Shown: in pieces, positions 25,366 to 33,691 of the stretch | How the letters are laid out: every line of letters starts with the position of its first letter | Numbering within the stretch: position 1 is the stretch's first letter | From: JAWSUT01 sp033549345 | GTDB taxonomy: Bacteria > Bacillota > Dethiobacteria > Dethiobacterales > Dethiobacteraceae | Assembly (NCBI GenBank): GCA_033549345.1 | Contig: JAWSUT010000024.1 | Span: forward strand, 1 to 48,149 | Reading direction: 5' to 3' | Length of the DNA stretch: 48,149 nt | Notes under the pieces: model-generated | What the model saw: the letters and a program-made list of their open reading frames with translations, nothing else | What the model was told of the DNA's origin: nothing | Database searches by the model: none | Made by a program: the position numbers and the translations under genes

Positions 25366-27150
25366 ATGCCCACAAGAAGTATTGACCTGCAAACAGTTCT
25401 TGATTCGGTGTATAACGGTATCGTTGCCTGTGATACGGACGGTCGTATTATCCTGATTAATGAATCCGCAGCACGTGTGGCGGGTAACGCAAAAGAAGAG
25501 CTGCTGGGGAAACGGGTGGATCACGTTTTTCCCGATACCGGGCTGCTTGAAATTATCCGTACAGGAAAGAGTACTCCGCATCAAAAGCTAAAGTTTAAAA
25601 ACCGTACTCTTCTGTCCAACCGGTCACCCATACGCAACAGCGAGAATGAATTGGTGGGGGCCATCGGAGTTTTTCAGGATATATCCGAACTGGAGAAAGT
25701 AACACAGGAACTCATCGAAAACAAAGAAGTGGCACAGGAACTGGAGGATATTATTGAATCATCGTATGACGGAATCTGGATTACGGACGGCGAGGGGTAT
25801 ACGCTGCATGTCAACAGTGCTTATGAACGGATCTCGGGCATTAAAAAGGAAGAAGTTCTTGGCCGGCATATGCAGGAGCTTGTGGACAAAGGGTATTTTT
25901 CCGACTCTGTCACTCTGCACGTTTTAAAAAAGAAAGAACGGGCAACCATCATGCATGAAATCCGGAAAACAGGAAAACGTGCGCTGATTACCGGTAACCC
26001 CATTTTTAATGAGGACGGGGAGATTGTCCGTGTGGTCACCAATGTGCGGGATATTACCGAACTGATGCATTTGAAGGAAAACCTGGATGACAAGGAAAAG
26101 CAGGCGGCGCGCTTTAAAAATGAACTGGCACAGCTTCGCTCTCAGAGAGTTGATGATGATATCGTAGTGGAAAGCCAGCAAATGCGCCATATCTATGACC
26201 TGGCCACCTGGGTGGGCCAGGTTGATTCCACAGTTCTTATCTTAGGTGAGTCCGGTGTGGGTAAAGAAGTGGTGGCCCAAATCATTGTGCGGTCCAGCGA
26301 GCGCCGTGATGAAGCGTTTATCAAGGTAAACTGTGGTGCCATTCCCGATAATCTGCTGGAATCGGAGCTGTTTGGTTACGAGAAAGGTTCATTTACCGGT
26401 GCAGATAAAAAGGGAAAGCCGGGGATGTTTGAACTGGCCCACAAAGGTACGCTGCTTCTTGATGAAGTGGCTGAGATCCCTTTGAATCTGCAGGTTAAGC
26501 TGCTGCGTGCGATTCAGGAACAGGAGATTATGCGTGTGGGCGGCACAAAACCTGTGAAGTTGGATGTGCGGATTATCGCTGCGACCAACAGCAATTTGGA
26601 AGAGTTGGTGCAGCAGGGCGAATTCAGGGAGGATTTGTTTTACCGGTTAAATGTGATTCCTATTACAGTACCTCCGCTGCGGGAGCGGCGTGATGATATT
26701 TCGCCTCTGGTTGAACACTTTCTGCGTAAGTATAATGACAAGTATCGGCTGAACAAATCAATTCGCTTTGATGTGGTGGACCGTCTGGTTGTCTATCCTT
26801 GGCCCGGCAATGTACGGGAGCTGCAAAACATTGTGGAGCGTATGGTGGTTCTAAGCCGGGAAGATGTCATCGGGCTGGAAACGCTGCCGCTGCAGCTTAA
26901 GCCAGTGACGGAATCTGAACGGCAGTTTCATGTGGATGTGGCCGGTGTGGTCCCGCTTAAAGACGCGCTGTTTGAGGTGGAAAGAAAGCTGGTCATGAAG
27001 GCGCTGCAGAAATACGGGACGACACGCAGGGCAGCCGAAGCGCTGGGCGTGGACCAGTCAACGGTGGTACGTAAGGTCCAGCGTATTCGCGAGGTGGAAT
27101 CGGGCGGGCCGAGGCCTAAGCCAGGCAGCAATGCATCATTTGATGCGTGA
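25366..27150 (+). CDS. sigma-54-dependent transcriptional activator with two PAS domains
   Basis: A 594-residue protein. It has PAS domain 1 (about 8-115, LDSVYNGIVACDTDGRIILI), PAS domain 2 (about 125-235, IIESSYDGIWITDGEGYTLH), a short coiled-coil, then the AAA+ domain with Walker A GESGVGKE, the sigma-54 contact loop GSFTGA (a Ser variant of GAFTGA), Walker B LLLDEVAEI and the arginine region FREDLFYRLNVIPI. The C-terminal Fis-type helix-turn-helix reads TTRRAAEALGVDQSTVVRKV. The PAS domains probably sense a small ligand or redox state. Three -24/-12 promoters downstream (27.3, 29.9, 31.8 kb) are its likely targets. AAGGAGG precedes the start. Confidence 0.95.
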   Translation: MPTRSIDLQTVLDSVYNGIVACDTDGRIILINESAARVAGNAKEELLGKRVDHVFPDTGLLEIIRTGKSTPHQKLKFKNRTLLSNRSPIRNSENELVGAIGVFQDISELEKVTQELIENKEVAQELEDIIESSYDGIWITDGEGYTLHVNSAYERISGIKKEEVLGRHMQELVDKGYFSDSVTLHVLKKKERATIMHEIRKTGKRALITGNPIFNEDGEIVRVVTNVRDITELMHLKENLDDKEKQAARFKNELAQLRSQRVDDDIVVESQQMRHIYDLATWVGQVDSTVLILGESGVGKEVVAQIIVRSSERRDEAFIKVNCGAIPDNLLESELFGYEKGSFTGADKKGKPGMFELAHKGTLLLDEVAEIPLNLQVKLLRAIQEQEIMRVGGTKPVKLDVRIIAATNSNLEELVQQGEFREDLFYRLNVIPITVPPLRERRDDISPLVEHFLRKYNDKYRLNKSIRFDVVDRLVVYPWPGNVRELQNIVERMVVLSREDVIGLETLPLQLKPVTESERQFHVDVAGVVPLKDALFEVERKLVMKALQKYGTTRRAAEALGVDQSTVVRKVQRIREVESGGPRPKPGSNASFDA

Positions 27151-27215
27151 TAGAATCAATGTGTATGCAAGAGAGAATCCAAGCTTAGGACAGGTTTTGA
27201 TGTGCTTTTGCATAC
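27133..27215. promoter_or_regulatory. candidate enhancer (UAS) inverted repeats for the sigma-54 activator
   Basis: GCATCATTTGATGC (27133-27146) is palindromic, and GTATGCAA (27163-27170) with TTGCATAC (27208-27215) is a perfect inverted repeat. They lie 60-145 bases upstream of the 27277 sigma-54 promoter, the usual place for bacterial enhancer-binding protein sites. The first overlaps the end of the activator gene. Confidence 0.45.
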
Positions 27216-27276
27216 GTGATAAGGGAGCCTGTACAAAATAAGCCTGTATTAACAGTATTTCCGAGAAATGGTCAAG

Positions 27277-27293
27277 TTGGCATGTAAATTGCA
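27277..27293 (+). promoter_or_regulatory. sigma-54 (-24/-12) promoter of the symporter operon
   Basis: TTGGCATGTAAATTGCA has GG at 27279-27280 and GC at 27291-27292, the exact 10-base separation of the TGGCAC-N5-TTGC consensus. Transcription would start near 27304, about 110 bases before the first gene. Confidence 0.85.
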
Positions 27294-27412
27294 AGAATAT
27301 TTAGATTATTTAAACACTTCTTGCGCCTGTGAAAAATTGTATAATGTAGTCGATTTTGCTGTATATATAGTAATGAATCAAGCAAGCAAAATATGTGTAA
27401 GGAGGGAACGTG

Positions 27413-27739
27413 ATGTCAGAAAAGAAAAAGCCTGACGCCGGGGCAGCGGCGGAGAAGGTAACGCTGGAAGTGGTTGAAAGAAGCCGGCGGCGATTGATGG
27501 AGTTTGAGTCCGAGGAAGAAAGGGACGGCTGGGAAAAAGCATACCGCAAAGGAAAGTGGTATACGCCGTATTTTTTACTGGGCATGTTTTTTAACTTCAT
27601 TCTCTACAAGGCAGGGCTTGATCTCTCCAGCAATATTCTCTGGGGTCTGGTCGTGGGTGTTGGTGTTCCCATTGCCACCATGTTGCTGTTTACCGAGCTG
27701 CATTACCGGCTATTTATGTCGAAGACAACAGATTCTTAA
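27413..27739 (+). CDS. small membrane protein of the symporter operon
   Basis: 108 residues from the ATG 27413, with GGAGG 7 bases upstream (a GTG directly before it is less well spaced). The charged N-terminal half (EVVERSRRRLMEFESEEERD) is cytoplasmic, followed by two hydrophobic helices (YFLLGMFFNFILYKAGL and LWGLVVGVGVPIATMLLFTE). I do not recognise a named family. Its position as first gene behind the sigma-54 promoter, before another two-helix protein and an SSS transporter, suggests an accessory subunit like the small partners of DUF485- or DUF4212-linked symporters. Confidence 0.7.
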   Translation: MSEKKKPDAGAAAEKVTLEVVERSRRRLMEFESEEERDGWEKAYRKGKWYTPYFLLGMFFNFILYKAGLDLSSNILWGLVVGVGVPIATMLLFTELHYRLFMSKTTDS

Positions 27740-27890
27740 GCATCTATCGGTTTGTTTGGTTTGCTTTAAAGCCCATAACAGGGGAGGTGCATTCTAAAAA
27801 GTCAGACTATTTATACAATTTGGAGGTGATGTCCCGGAAAAAACGTAAAACAGACAAATAGCTGAAAAATGATTAAAAGGAGGAGAAACT

Positions 27891-28151
27891 TTGAAAAAGA
27901 AGAAAAGTTTACCGTCATATTTTTGGCTGGGTATAATTTTACTGTACGGATATAACCTGGGTTTTATGTTCCTGGAAATGAATATGCCGGGGATGACTTA
28001 TAACCTGACAATTGGCGGCGCACCTGCATCATGGATTTACAATGCGTTTATGAGTAGTGTTGTAATTAACATTTTCCTCGCGTGGCTGTGGTATTATATG
28101 CCGGAGCAGGATGATAAAAGGAAACAGGAAAGTCAGGGGGGTGAACAATAG
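27891..28151 (+). CDS. second small membrane protein of the symporter operon
   Basis: 86 residues starting at a TTG (27891) with a strong AGGAGG. Two hydrophobic helices (YFWLGIILLYGYNLGFMFLE and AFMSSVVINIFLAWLWYYM) are followed by a charged tail. Its TAG stop overlaps the GTG start of the transporter by one base, so the two are translationally coupled. The family is unrecognised; a small symporter subunit is the best inference. Confidence 0.7.
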   Translation: MKKKKSLPSYFWLGIILLYGYNLGFMFLEMNMPGMTYNLTIGGAPASWIYNAFMSSVVINIFLAWLWYYMPEQDDKRKQESQGGEQ

Positions 28152-29761
28152 TGGGAGTTAACCCTGTAGTTATTACCGCAGCGCTCATTTACTTTGTGAT
28201 TATTATCGGGATTGGCTATACGACAAGGAAAGCATCTGCCGATCCGATGGACTATTATGTAGCAGGCCGGAAAATCGGGCCCTTTGTAAACGGTGCCGCC
28301 CTGGCTGCTGCCTTCTTTAGCCCCGCCTCGTTCCTTGGGATGCCTGCTTTTATCTTTTTGCTGGGCTATCCGTTCTGGTGGGTGCTCGCATCCATTATCG
28401 CGGGTCTGCCGCTGGCTTCTATGCTGACAGCGGCGCCGATGCGCAAATATGCGCCGGTTTCCTTCACCGATTACTTTGCCGACCGTTATGATAGCCCGAA
28501 ACTCATGCGGATTATGGCCGGTATCCCCACGCTGATGTCCGGCTGGGCATACATTGTCTTATCCATTGTGGGCACAGGACTGTTCATGATGTCCATTCTG
28601 CAGGTTCCCTACACCACTGCAGTTGTCCTGTCAGCTATTGTCATCATGTTCTACGTCTTTATGGGCGGTATGGTTGCTACCAGTTTTACCTCCGCCTTCC
28701 AGGGTGTGTTGATGACCATCGCCTCCCTGATTGTGGGCGCTGTTATCCTTAATATTTATGGCGGTTTTGCCGGTCTGTCCGAGGCGGTTTACGCCAATAA
28801 CGCGAACTTCTGGCTGATGCCGCATGCCGATCCCGGCGGCGGATTTGCCCATCCATTAATGGGCTACTGGACAGGGGTTGTCAGCTTCTACTTTGTCTGG
28901 CATTACGGCTTCTCCACCATGCCTTATACCGTAGTCCGCTTCTTTACGACTATGGATATTAAATCGGCCCGGCGTTCCGTCTTCTGGGCGGTTCTCTTCG
29001 GCGGCCCGATGTATTTCGGCCTGTTGGTTGCCGGTACCGCAGCCCGTGTTACGCTGGAAAACATGCATCCGATGATGCTCAAGGGCGCTACCAATGCGGT
29101 GGAAGTGCTGGCGATGATTAAGGAATCGTTTGGCATCGGCGGTGCGGCTGTCACCGACTATTCCTACATCGCCGTTGTGGAATCTCTGGGCAATCCATTG
29201 GTTCTCGGTATCCTTGTTGCCGGTGGTTTGGCGATCTCCATGGCGACCGCCTCCGCGTGGGTCATGGTGCTTAACGTGCTGATTGGCCGTGACTGGATGG
29301 GCAAGGTCTTTGGCAACAAGTGGGCGATTAATAACCCCGTGTTGGCATTGCGTGTCTGGACTGTTATCATTATGGCCGTCTGCACCTACTTTGCCTTCAA
29401 TCCCCTCGCACTGGTGCTTGACCTCTCCGGCTGGGCGTTTGTCGTGATTATCTGCACCACGGGTGTTTCGCTAATGGCGGGGCTCTGGTGGCGGCGCGCA
29501 AACACAACGGCCACTATTGCCACCATCGCTGTCTTTTTCCCACTCTCCCTCTTCTCCTGGCTCTATGCCAAGGAAGTGCTGGGCAGCCCCCACTGGTTCT
29601 TTGCCAGCAGGTGGATCTGGGGTGAAGGCGGGTTTATGTTACCCACAGGACATCAAAGTTGGTTGATCCCGGCTTCAGTTATCTTCTATATCATCGTTGC
29701 TTTGCTGACACCGCCCAACAGGGCTGAAGTTGTCGACAAGTACTGTGACGATCTGCATTAA
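28151..29761 (+). CDS. sodium:solute symporter (SSS family)
   Basis: A 536-residue transporter with about 13 hydrophobic helices. SSS features are the N-terminal YTTRKASADPMDYYVAGRKI, the sodium-site region AFFSPASFLGMPAFIFLLGY, FTDYFADRYDS, and GILVAGGLAISMATASAWVM in the eighth-helix region. The closest functional relatives by layout are acetate/monocarboxylate permeases (ActP-like). Next to an acyl-CoA ligase and beta-oxidation genes under one sigma-54 activator, import of a short organic acid is likely. The start is GTG, and GGGGGGTG lies at the end of the preceding gene. Confidence 0.92.
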   Translation: MGVNPVVITAALIYFVIIIGIGYTTRKASADPMDYYVAGRKIGPFVNGAALAAAFFSPASFLGMPAFIFLLGYPFWWVLASIIAGLPLASMLTAAPMRKYAPVSFTDYFADRYDSPKLMRIMAGIPTLMSGWAYIVLSIVGTGLFMMSILQVPYTTAVVLSAIVIMFYVFMGGMVATSFTSAFQGVLMTIASLIVGAVILNIYGGFAGLSEAVYANNANFWLMPHADPGGGFAHPLMGYWTGVVSFYFVWHYGFSTMPYTVVRFFTTMDIKSARRSVFWAVLFGGPMYFGLLVAGTAARVTLENMHPMMLKGATNAVEVLAMIKESFGIGGAAVTDYSYIAVVESLGNPLVLGILVAGGLAISMATASAWVMVLNVLIGRDWMGKVFGNKWAINNPVLALRVWTVIIMAVCTYFAFNPLALVLDLSGWAFVVIICTTGVSLMAGLWWRRANTTATIATIAVFFPLSLFSWLYAKEVLGSPHWFFASRWIWGEGGFMLPTGHQSWLIPASVIFYIIVALLTPPNRAEVVDKYCDDLH

Positions 29762-29809
29762 GTTTAACGCCTAACCTCCTTACCGTCTTGCCCACTGCCC
29801 GGGTAAGAA

Positions 29810-29845
29810 CCGAAGCCGGAGATTATTCTCCGGCTTCGGGCTTTC
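29810..29845 (+). terminator. hairpin after the symporter gene
   Basis: CCGAAGCCGGAG / CTCCGGCTTCGG is a perfect 12-bp stem with a 6-base loop; the following T run (GGCTTTCC) is poor. Confidence 0.65.
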
Positions 29846-29889
29846 CGGGGGTGCGTTAACAATTAAAATAAAAGTAAAGAATTGCAGTT

Positions 29890-29906
29890 CTGGCACAGGA
29901 ATTGCA
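29890..29906 (+). promoter_or_regulatory. sigma-54 promoter of the acyl-CoA ligase gene
   Basis: TGGCACAGGAATTGCA has GG at 29892-29893 and GC at 29904-29905, exactly 10 bases apart. It lies 38 bases before the start codon. The TTGCAAGAATAT that follows is identical to the sequence after the 27277 promoter. Confidence 0.87.
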
Positions 29907-29943
29907 AGAATATTCTGTAAAGTAAATCAGAGGAGGAGTAATT

Positions 29944-31608
29944 ATGTTTGTTCCTGAGTTCAACACTACGTTTGGTCAACTGCTCGATGATACCGCTGCC
30001 AGGTATCCGGATAAAGATGCACTGGTGAATGTGCAAAGAGAACTGCGTTATTCTTATGCGGAATTGCGTGACATCGTAAACAGTACGGCCAAAGCTTTTA
30101 TCAGTCTCGGGGTTAAAAAGGGCGATAATGTGGCTATCTGGGCCACCAACGTGACCGAATGGGTCTTTGCGCTCTTTGGAGCAGCCAAAATAGGCGCTGT
30201 GGTTGTCACCGTCAACACCAACTACCGCAGCCACGAGCTGGAATATTTACTCAAGCAGTCCGATTCTACCACATTGCTGTTAATTGAAGAATATCGCGGC
30301 AACAATTATGTGGACATTGTCAACGATGTTTGTCCGGAACTGGCCACAAGCGAACCCGGACAGTTAAGCTGTGAGAAACTGCCGGTTTTAAAAAATGTTA
30401 TTTTCATGGGTGAGAAAAACTTCCCGGGAATGTTTTCCTGGTCCGACTTTATTGCTCTGGGAAAAGATGTTAGTGATGATGAGGTTGCCAACATGCAGGC
30501 CGCCTGCGATCCTGACGATGTCATCAATATGCAGTACACATCCGGGACAACAGGCTTCCCCAAAGGTGTAATGCTGACTCATAATAATGTTATTAATAAT
30601 GCTTACTATGTAGGGGCATGCCAAAACTTTACCGATGCAGACCGTCTTTGTATTCCGGTTCCGTTTTTCCACTGCTTCGGCCTGACGATGAGTATTACGG
30701 TATGTGCTGTTTACGGCGCTACGATGGTGCCTGTGGAGGAATTTAACCCCACCTGGGTGCTGGAAGCTATAGACAAGGAAAAGTGTACTGCCCTGCAGGG
30801 CGTGCCTACCATGTGGATTGCAGAACTGGACCATCCCGACTTTGCTAAGTATGATATGAGCAGCCTGCGTACAGGCATTATGGCCGGTTCTCCCTGCCCG
30901 ATTGAAGTCATGCGTAAAGTGGTTGACAAAATGGCGCCGGAAGTAACCATTGCCTACGGGCAAACGGAATCCTCGCCCGTTGTTACCCAAACGCGTACCG
31001 ATGATGACCTGGAACGCCGTGTAACCACCGTTGGCCGTCCCATCCCCGGTGTTGAACTGAAAATCTTCAACCCGGAAACCGGTGAGGAGTGTGAACATGG
31101 GGTGCAGGGAGAAATCTGCATGCGCGGCTATGTGGTAATGAAGGGTTACTACAAGATGCCGGAAGCTACGGAAAAAGCCATTGATAAAGACGGCTGGCTC
31201 CACTCCGGCGACCTGGGAACCATGGATGAAGAGGGCTACGTAAAAATTACCGGACGCCTGAAGGACATGATTATCCGCGGCGGTGAAAATATTTATCCGC
31301 GTGAAATTGAAGAGTTCCTCTATACCAACCCGAAAGTCCTGGACGTTCAGGTGATTGGTGTGCCCAGTGTCAAGTACGGTGAAGAAGTCATGGCCGTCGT
31401 TAAGCTAAAGGATGGAGAAACAAGCAGCCAGGAAGAACTGCGTGAATTCTGCCAGGGTAAGATTGCCCGCCATAAAATCCCTAAGTATATCGCGTTTATG
31501 GATGCCTTCCCGATGACGGCCAGCGGCAAGATCCAGAAATACAAGCTGCGCGACTGGGCGATAAAAGAGTTAAAGCTTGAGGATGCCAGCAAAATTGAGA
31601 CTGCCTAA
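29944..31608 (+). CDS. AMP-forming acyl-CoA ligase (fatty-acid/carboxylate--CoA ligase)
   Basis: A 554-residue ANL-superfamily enzyme. It has the P-loop MQYTSGTTGFPKGVMLTH, IAYGQTESSPV, the adenylate-binding HSGDLGTMDEEGYVKITGRL, the hinge KDMIIRGGENIYPREIEEFL, and the catalytic lysine in MTASGKIQKYKLRDW. It activates a carboxylate with ATP and CoA. Full-length and normal. It is monocistronic, with its own sigma-54 promoter and terminator, between the symporter and the beta-oxidation operon, so it most likely activates the acid brought in by the symporter. Chain length cannot be told from sequence by eye. AGGAGGAG precedes the ATG. Confidence 0.93.
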   Translation: MFVPEFNTTFGQLLDDTAARYPDKDALVNVQRELRYSYAELRDIVNSTAKAFISLGVKKGDNVAIWATNVTEWVFALFGAAKIGAVVVTVNTNYRSHELEYLLKQSDSTTLLLIEEYRGNNYVDIVNDVCPELATSEPGQLSCEKLPVLKNVIFMGEKNFPGMFSWSDFIALGKDVSDDEVANMQAACDPDDVINMQYTSGTTGFPKGVMLTHNNVINNAYYVGACQNFTDADRLCIPVPFFHCFGLTMSITVCAVYGATMVPVEEFNPTWVLEAIDKEKCTALQGVPTMWIAELDHPDFAKYDMSSLRTGIMAGSPCPIEVMRKVVDKMAPEVTIAYGQTESSPVVTQTRTDDDLERRVTTVGRPIPGVELKIFNPETGEECEHGVQGEICMRGYVVMKGYYKMPEATEKAIDKDGWLHSGDLGTMDEEGYVKITGRLKDMIIRGGENIYPREIEEFLYTNPKVLDVQVIGVPSVKYGEEVMAVVKLKDGETSSQEELREFCQGKIARHKIPKYIAFMDAFPMTASGKIQKYKLRDWAIKELKLEDASKIETA

Positions 31609-31633
31609 CGTCTTGATGATAGTGTGCATCAAT

Positions 31634-31668
31634 AAACCGGTTCGGAAGACTTTCCGGGCCGGTTTTTG
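31634..31668 (+). terminator. intrinsic terminator of the acyl-CoA ligase gene
   Basis: AAACCGG-TTCGGAA / TTTCCG-CCGGTTT imperfect stem with T5. Confidence 0.8.
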
Positions 31669-31687
31669 ACTCCTGAAAGTAGGACAA

Positions 31688-31724
31688 TGATGCAGTTATG
31701 CATAATATATGACTCAATGCATCA
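31688..31724. promoter_or_regulatory. candidate UAS for the sigma-54 activator
   Basis: TGATGCA (31688-31694) and TGCATCA (31718-31724) form an inverted repeat around the palindrome TTATGCATAA (31696-31705). The site is 104-140 bases upstream of the 31828 sigma-54 promoter. It shares the GATGC/GCATC core with the palindrome at 27133. Confidence 0.45.
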
Positions 31725-31827
31725 ATAAGGTGTGTCCGAACTTGCTCTGTCAGCAGCCTGACCCTTAAAAACGCCTTTATTCAGGGATGTTTCAAACTTT
31801 TCTGAATTATGGGCCAGGACAGAAGAT

Positions 31828-31844
31828 TTGGCATTGTTTTTGCG
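31828..31844 (+). promoter_or_regulatory. sigma-54 promoter of the beta-oxidation operon
   Basis: TTGGCATTGTTTTTGCG has GG at 31830-31831 and GC at 31842-31843, 10 bases apart. It is 74 bases before the enoyl-CoA hydratase start codon. Confidence 0.85.
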
Positions 31845-31917
31845 TACTATGAATGCAGCGGAAGGAATTGAGCGTAAAGAAGTTCAAATATACTATATCG
31901 AAATGGGGGTGGCCTGA

Positions 31918-32697
31918 ATGTGGGAAACAGTTGAGGTGGTTGTGAAGGAACATTACGCTGTTGTTACTTTAAACCGCCCCGACGCATTAAACGCATTAAG
32001 CACGCAAATGGCCAAGGATATCATTGCCGTGATGGATCATCTGGCCAATGATATCAATGTCTGGGCCGTGGTCCTGACCGGTGCCGGCGAGCGCGCTTTT
32101 TGCGTAGGTGCGGATTTAAAGGAACGGAAAACCATGACAAAGGTTGAAATGGTTCAACAGCGTGCACTGTTTGTCAAGGCATTTGCGTCCGTAGTCCGTT
32201 TTCCCAAACCTATTGTGGCGGCAGTCAACGGTTTTGCCATGGGTGGGGGATTCGAATTTGCGCTTTGCTGTGATATGATTGTCGCAGCCCATGAAGCATT
32301 TCTGGGTTTGCCGGAGGTGGGGCTGGGTATTATTCCGGGCGGTGGCGGTACACAGAACCTGCCCAGGATTATCGGCAAGAACAAAGCAAAAGAACTGATC
32401 TACACCGGCAGAAAGATTTCAGGCGAAACAGCCTTTGCCTGGGGTATTGCCAACAAGACAGCACCGCGCAATGAACTGATGGAAGTGACCGCAGAACTGA
32501 TGAGGGAAATTACGAAAAATGCACCGCTGGCACTGCAGCAGGCGAAGCTGAGCATAGAGGTGGGAACAGAAATGGATTTGGCTTCGGGACTGGCTCTGGA
32601 AGCGGAAGCATACAACCGCTGTCTTTACAGTGAAGACAGGGACGAAGGACTGCGTGCATTCAATGAAAAGCGCAAGCCTGCATATAAAGGGCAGTAA
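31918..32697 (+). CDS. enoyl-CoA hydratase/isomerase (crotonase family)
   Basis: A 259-residue protein. The crotonase signatures are complete: oxyanion-hole segments AFCVGADLKERK and VNGFAMGGGFEFALCCDMIV, the first catalytic Glu in GGGFEFAL and the second in GLPEVGLGIIPGGGGTQNLP. It hydrates 2-enoyl-CoA to 3-hydroxyacyl-CoA. It is the first gene of an operon with an HMG-CoA lyase and acyl-CoA dehydrogenase, which would also allow 3-methylglutaconyl-CoA hydratase activity; sequence alone does not decide. The ATG has only a modest GGGGGTGG upstream. Confidence 0.92.
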   Translation: MWETVEVVVKEHYAVVTLNRPDALNALSTQMAKDIIAVMDHLANDINVWAVVLTGAGERAFCVGADLKERKTMTKVEMVQQRALFVKAFASVVRFPKPIVAAVNGFAMGGGFEFALCCDMIVAAHEAFLGLPEVGLGIIPGGGGTQNLPRIIGKNKAKELIYTGRKISGETAFAWGIANKTAPRNELMEVTAELMREITKNAPLALQQAKLSIEVGTEMDLASGLALEAEAYNRCLYSEDRDEGLRAFNEKRKPAYKGQ

Positions 32698-32728
32698 ATT
32701 AAATCAAATATAAGAAAGAGGTGTAGAG

Positions 32729-33658
32729 ATGGCTGTTCAATCGGTTTCACATCTCACACATGGCATTCTCATTCGGGAAGTGGGGCTACGAGACGGCCTG
32801 CAGAACGAGCAGCAGTTTGTGCCGACAGAGGATAAAATTGAGCTGGCCCGTGCATTGACGGAAGCGGGCTTGCGGGAGATTGAAGCAACATCTTTTGTCA
32901 GTCCCCGTGCCGTCCCCCAACTGCGGGACGGCAGGGAAATGATAGAATCGCTGGGGCAGCAGGAGGGTGTGAGCTACTCTGCCTTGGTGGTCAACCGGCG
33001 CGGTGCTGAGGATGCCATTGCCGCCGGAGTAAAAGAATTGCAGCTCGTACTCTCTGCCAGTGAAACGCACAGCATGAAGAATGTAAGAATGTCGGTGGAT
33101 GAGGCGCTGGGCCAGATTGCGGAAATTTCCGCCCTGGCCAAAGAGCATAACGTAATTATCCGGACAGCACTGGCCACCACATTCGGGTGTCCCTTTGAAG
33201 GGAAGATGCCTTTTGAAAGAGTGTATTCCTTAGTTGATAAACTTTTTGAAGTCGGCGTTGAGCGAGTTTCGCTGGCTGACACAGCGGGGCTTGGCAACCC
33301 GCAGCAGGTTTCGGAGCTTTGCCGTGGTATTCTCGAACGGTTCCCGCAGAACGGGTTCTCTCTGCACTTCCATGACACTCGCGGACTGGGACTGGCCTGT
33401 GCTCTGGCCGGCGTCTGGGGTGGCATTAAAGTCATTGAAAGCTCGATTGGCGGCCTGGGGGGCTGCCCGTTTATTCCCAACGCCACCGGCAACATTGCTA
33501 CGGAAGACTTGGTTTATATGCTGGAATCGATGGGAATTGACACCGGGCTGAACTGGCAAAAGTTAATGGATGCAGCCCTTCTGGCAGAAAAGATTTTGGG
33601 ACGGGAACTGGGAAGCCGGCAGTTGGCTCTCGCCAGAAGCCACCAATGCCAGAGTTAG
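32729..33658 (+). CDS. hydroxymethylglutaryl-CoA lyase-like aldolase
   Basis: A 309-residue TIM-barrel protein of the HMGL-like family. It has the active-site start IREVGLRDGLQNEQQFVPTE, EATSFVSPRAVPQL, the metal-binding LHFHDTRGLGLACA, and the loop cysteine in GGLGGCPFIPNATGN. HMG-CoA lyase splits HMG-CoA to acetyl-CoA and acetoacetate, the last step of leucine/isovalerate breakdown. It lies 31 bases after the hydratase gene, with AGAAAGAGGTG as ribosome binding site. The methylcrotonyl-CoA carboxylase needed for a complete leucine route is not in the window. Confidence 0.92.
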   Translation: MAVQSVSHLTHGILIREVGLRDGLQNEQQFVPTEDKIELARALTEAGLREIEATSFVSPRAVPQLRDGREMIESLGQQEGVSYSALVVNRRGAEDAIAAGVKELQLVLSASETHSMKNVRMSVDEALGQIAEISALAKEHNVIIRTALATTFGCPFEGKMPFERVYSLVDKLFEVGVERVSLADTAGLGNPQQVSELCRGILERFPQNGFSLHFHDTRGLGLACALAGVWGGIKVIESSIGGLGGCPFIPNATGNIATEDLVYMLESMGIDTGLNWQKLMDAALLAEKILGRELGSRQLALARSHQCQS

Positions 33659-33691
33659 GAAAGGTAAAAAATTAGGGGGAGGAAGTACAAA

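Noticed and set aside
27829..27861. A 10-codon frame MSRKKRKTDK between the two small symporter-operon genes
   Set aside because: GGAGG is only two bases from the ATG, too close for normal initiation, and nothing supports a peptide function.
30388..31203. A 271-codon open frame antisense to the acyl-CoA ligase
   Set aside because: Its residue composition (His/Arg/Asn rich) is typical of antisense translation; the sense gene has all ANL motifs.
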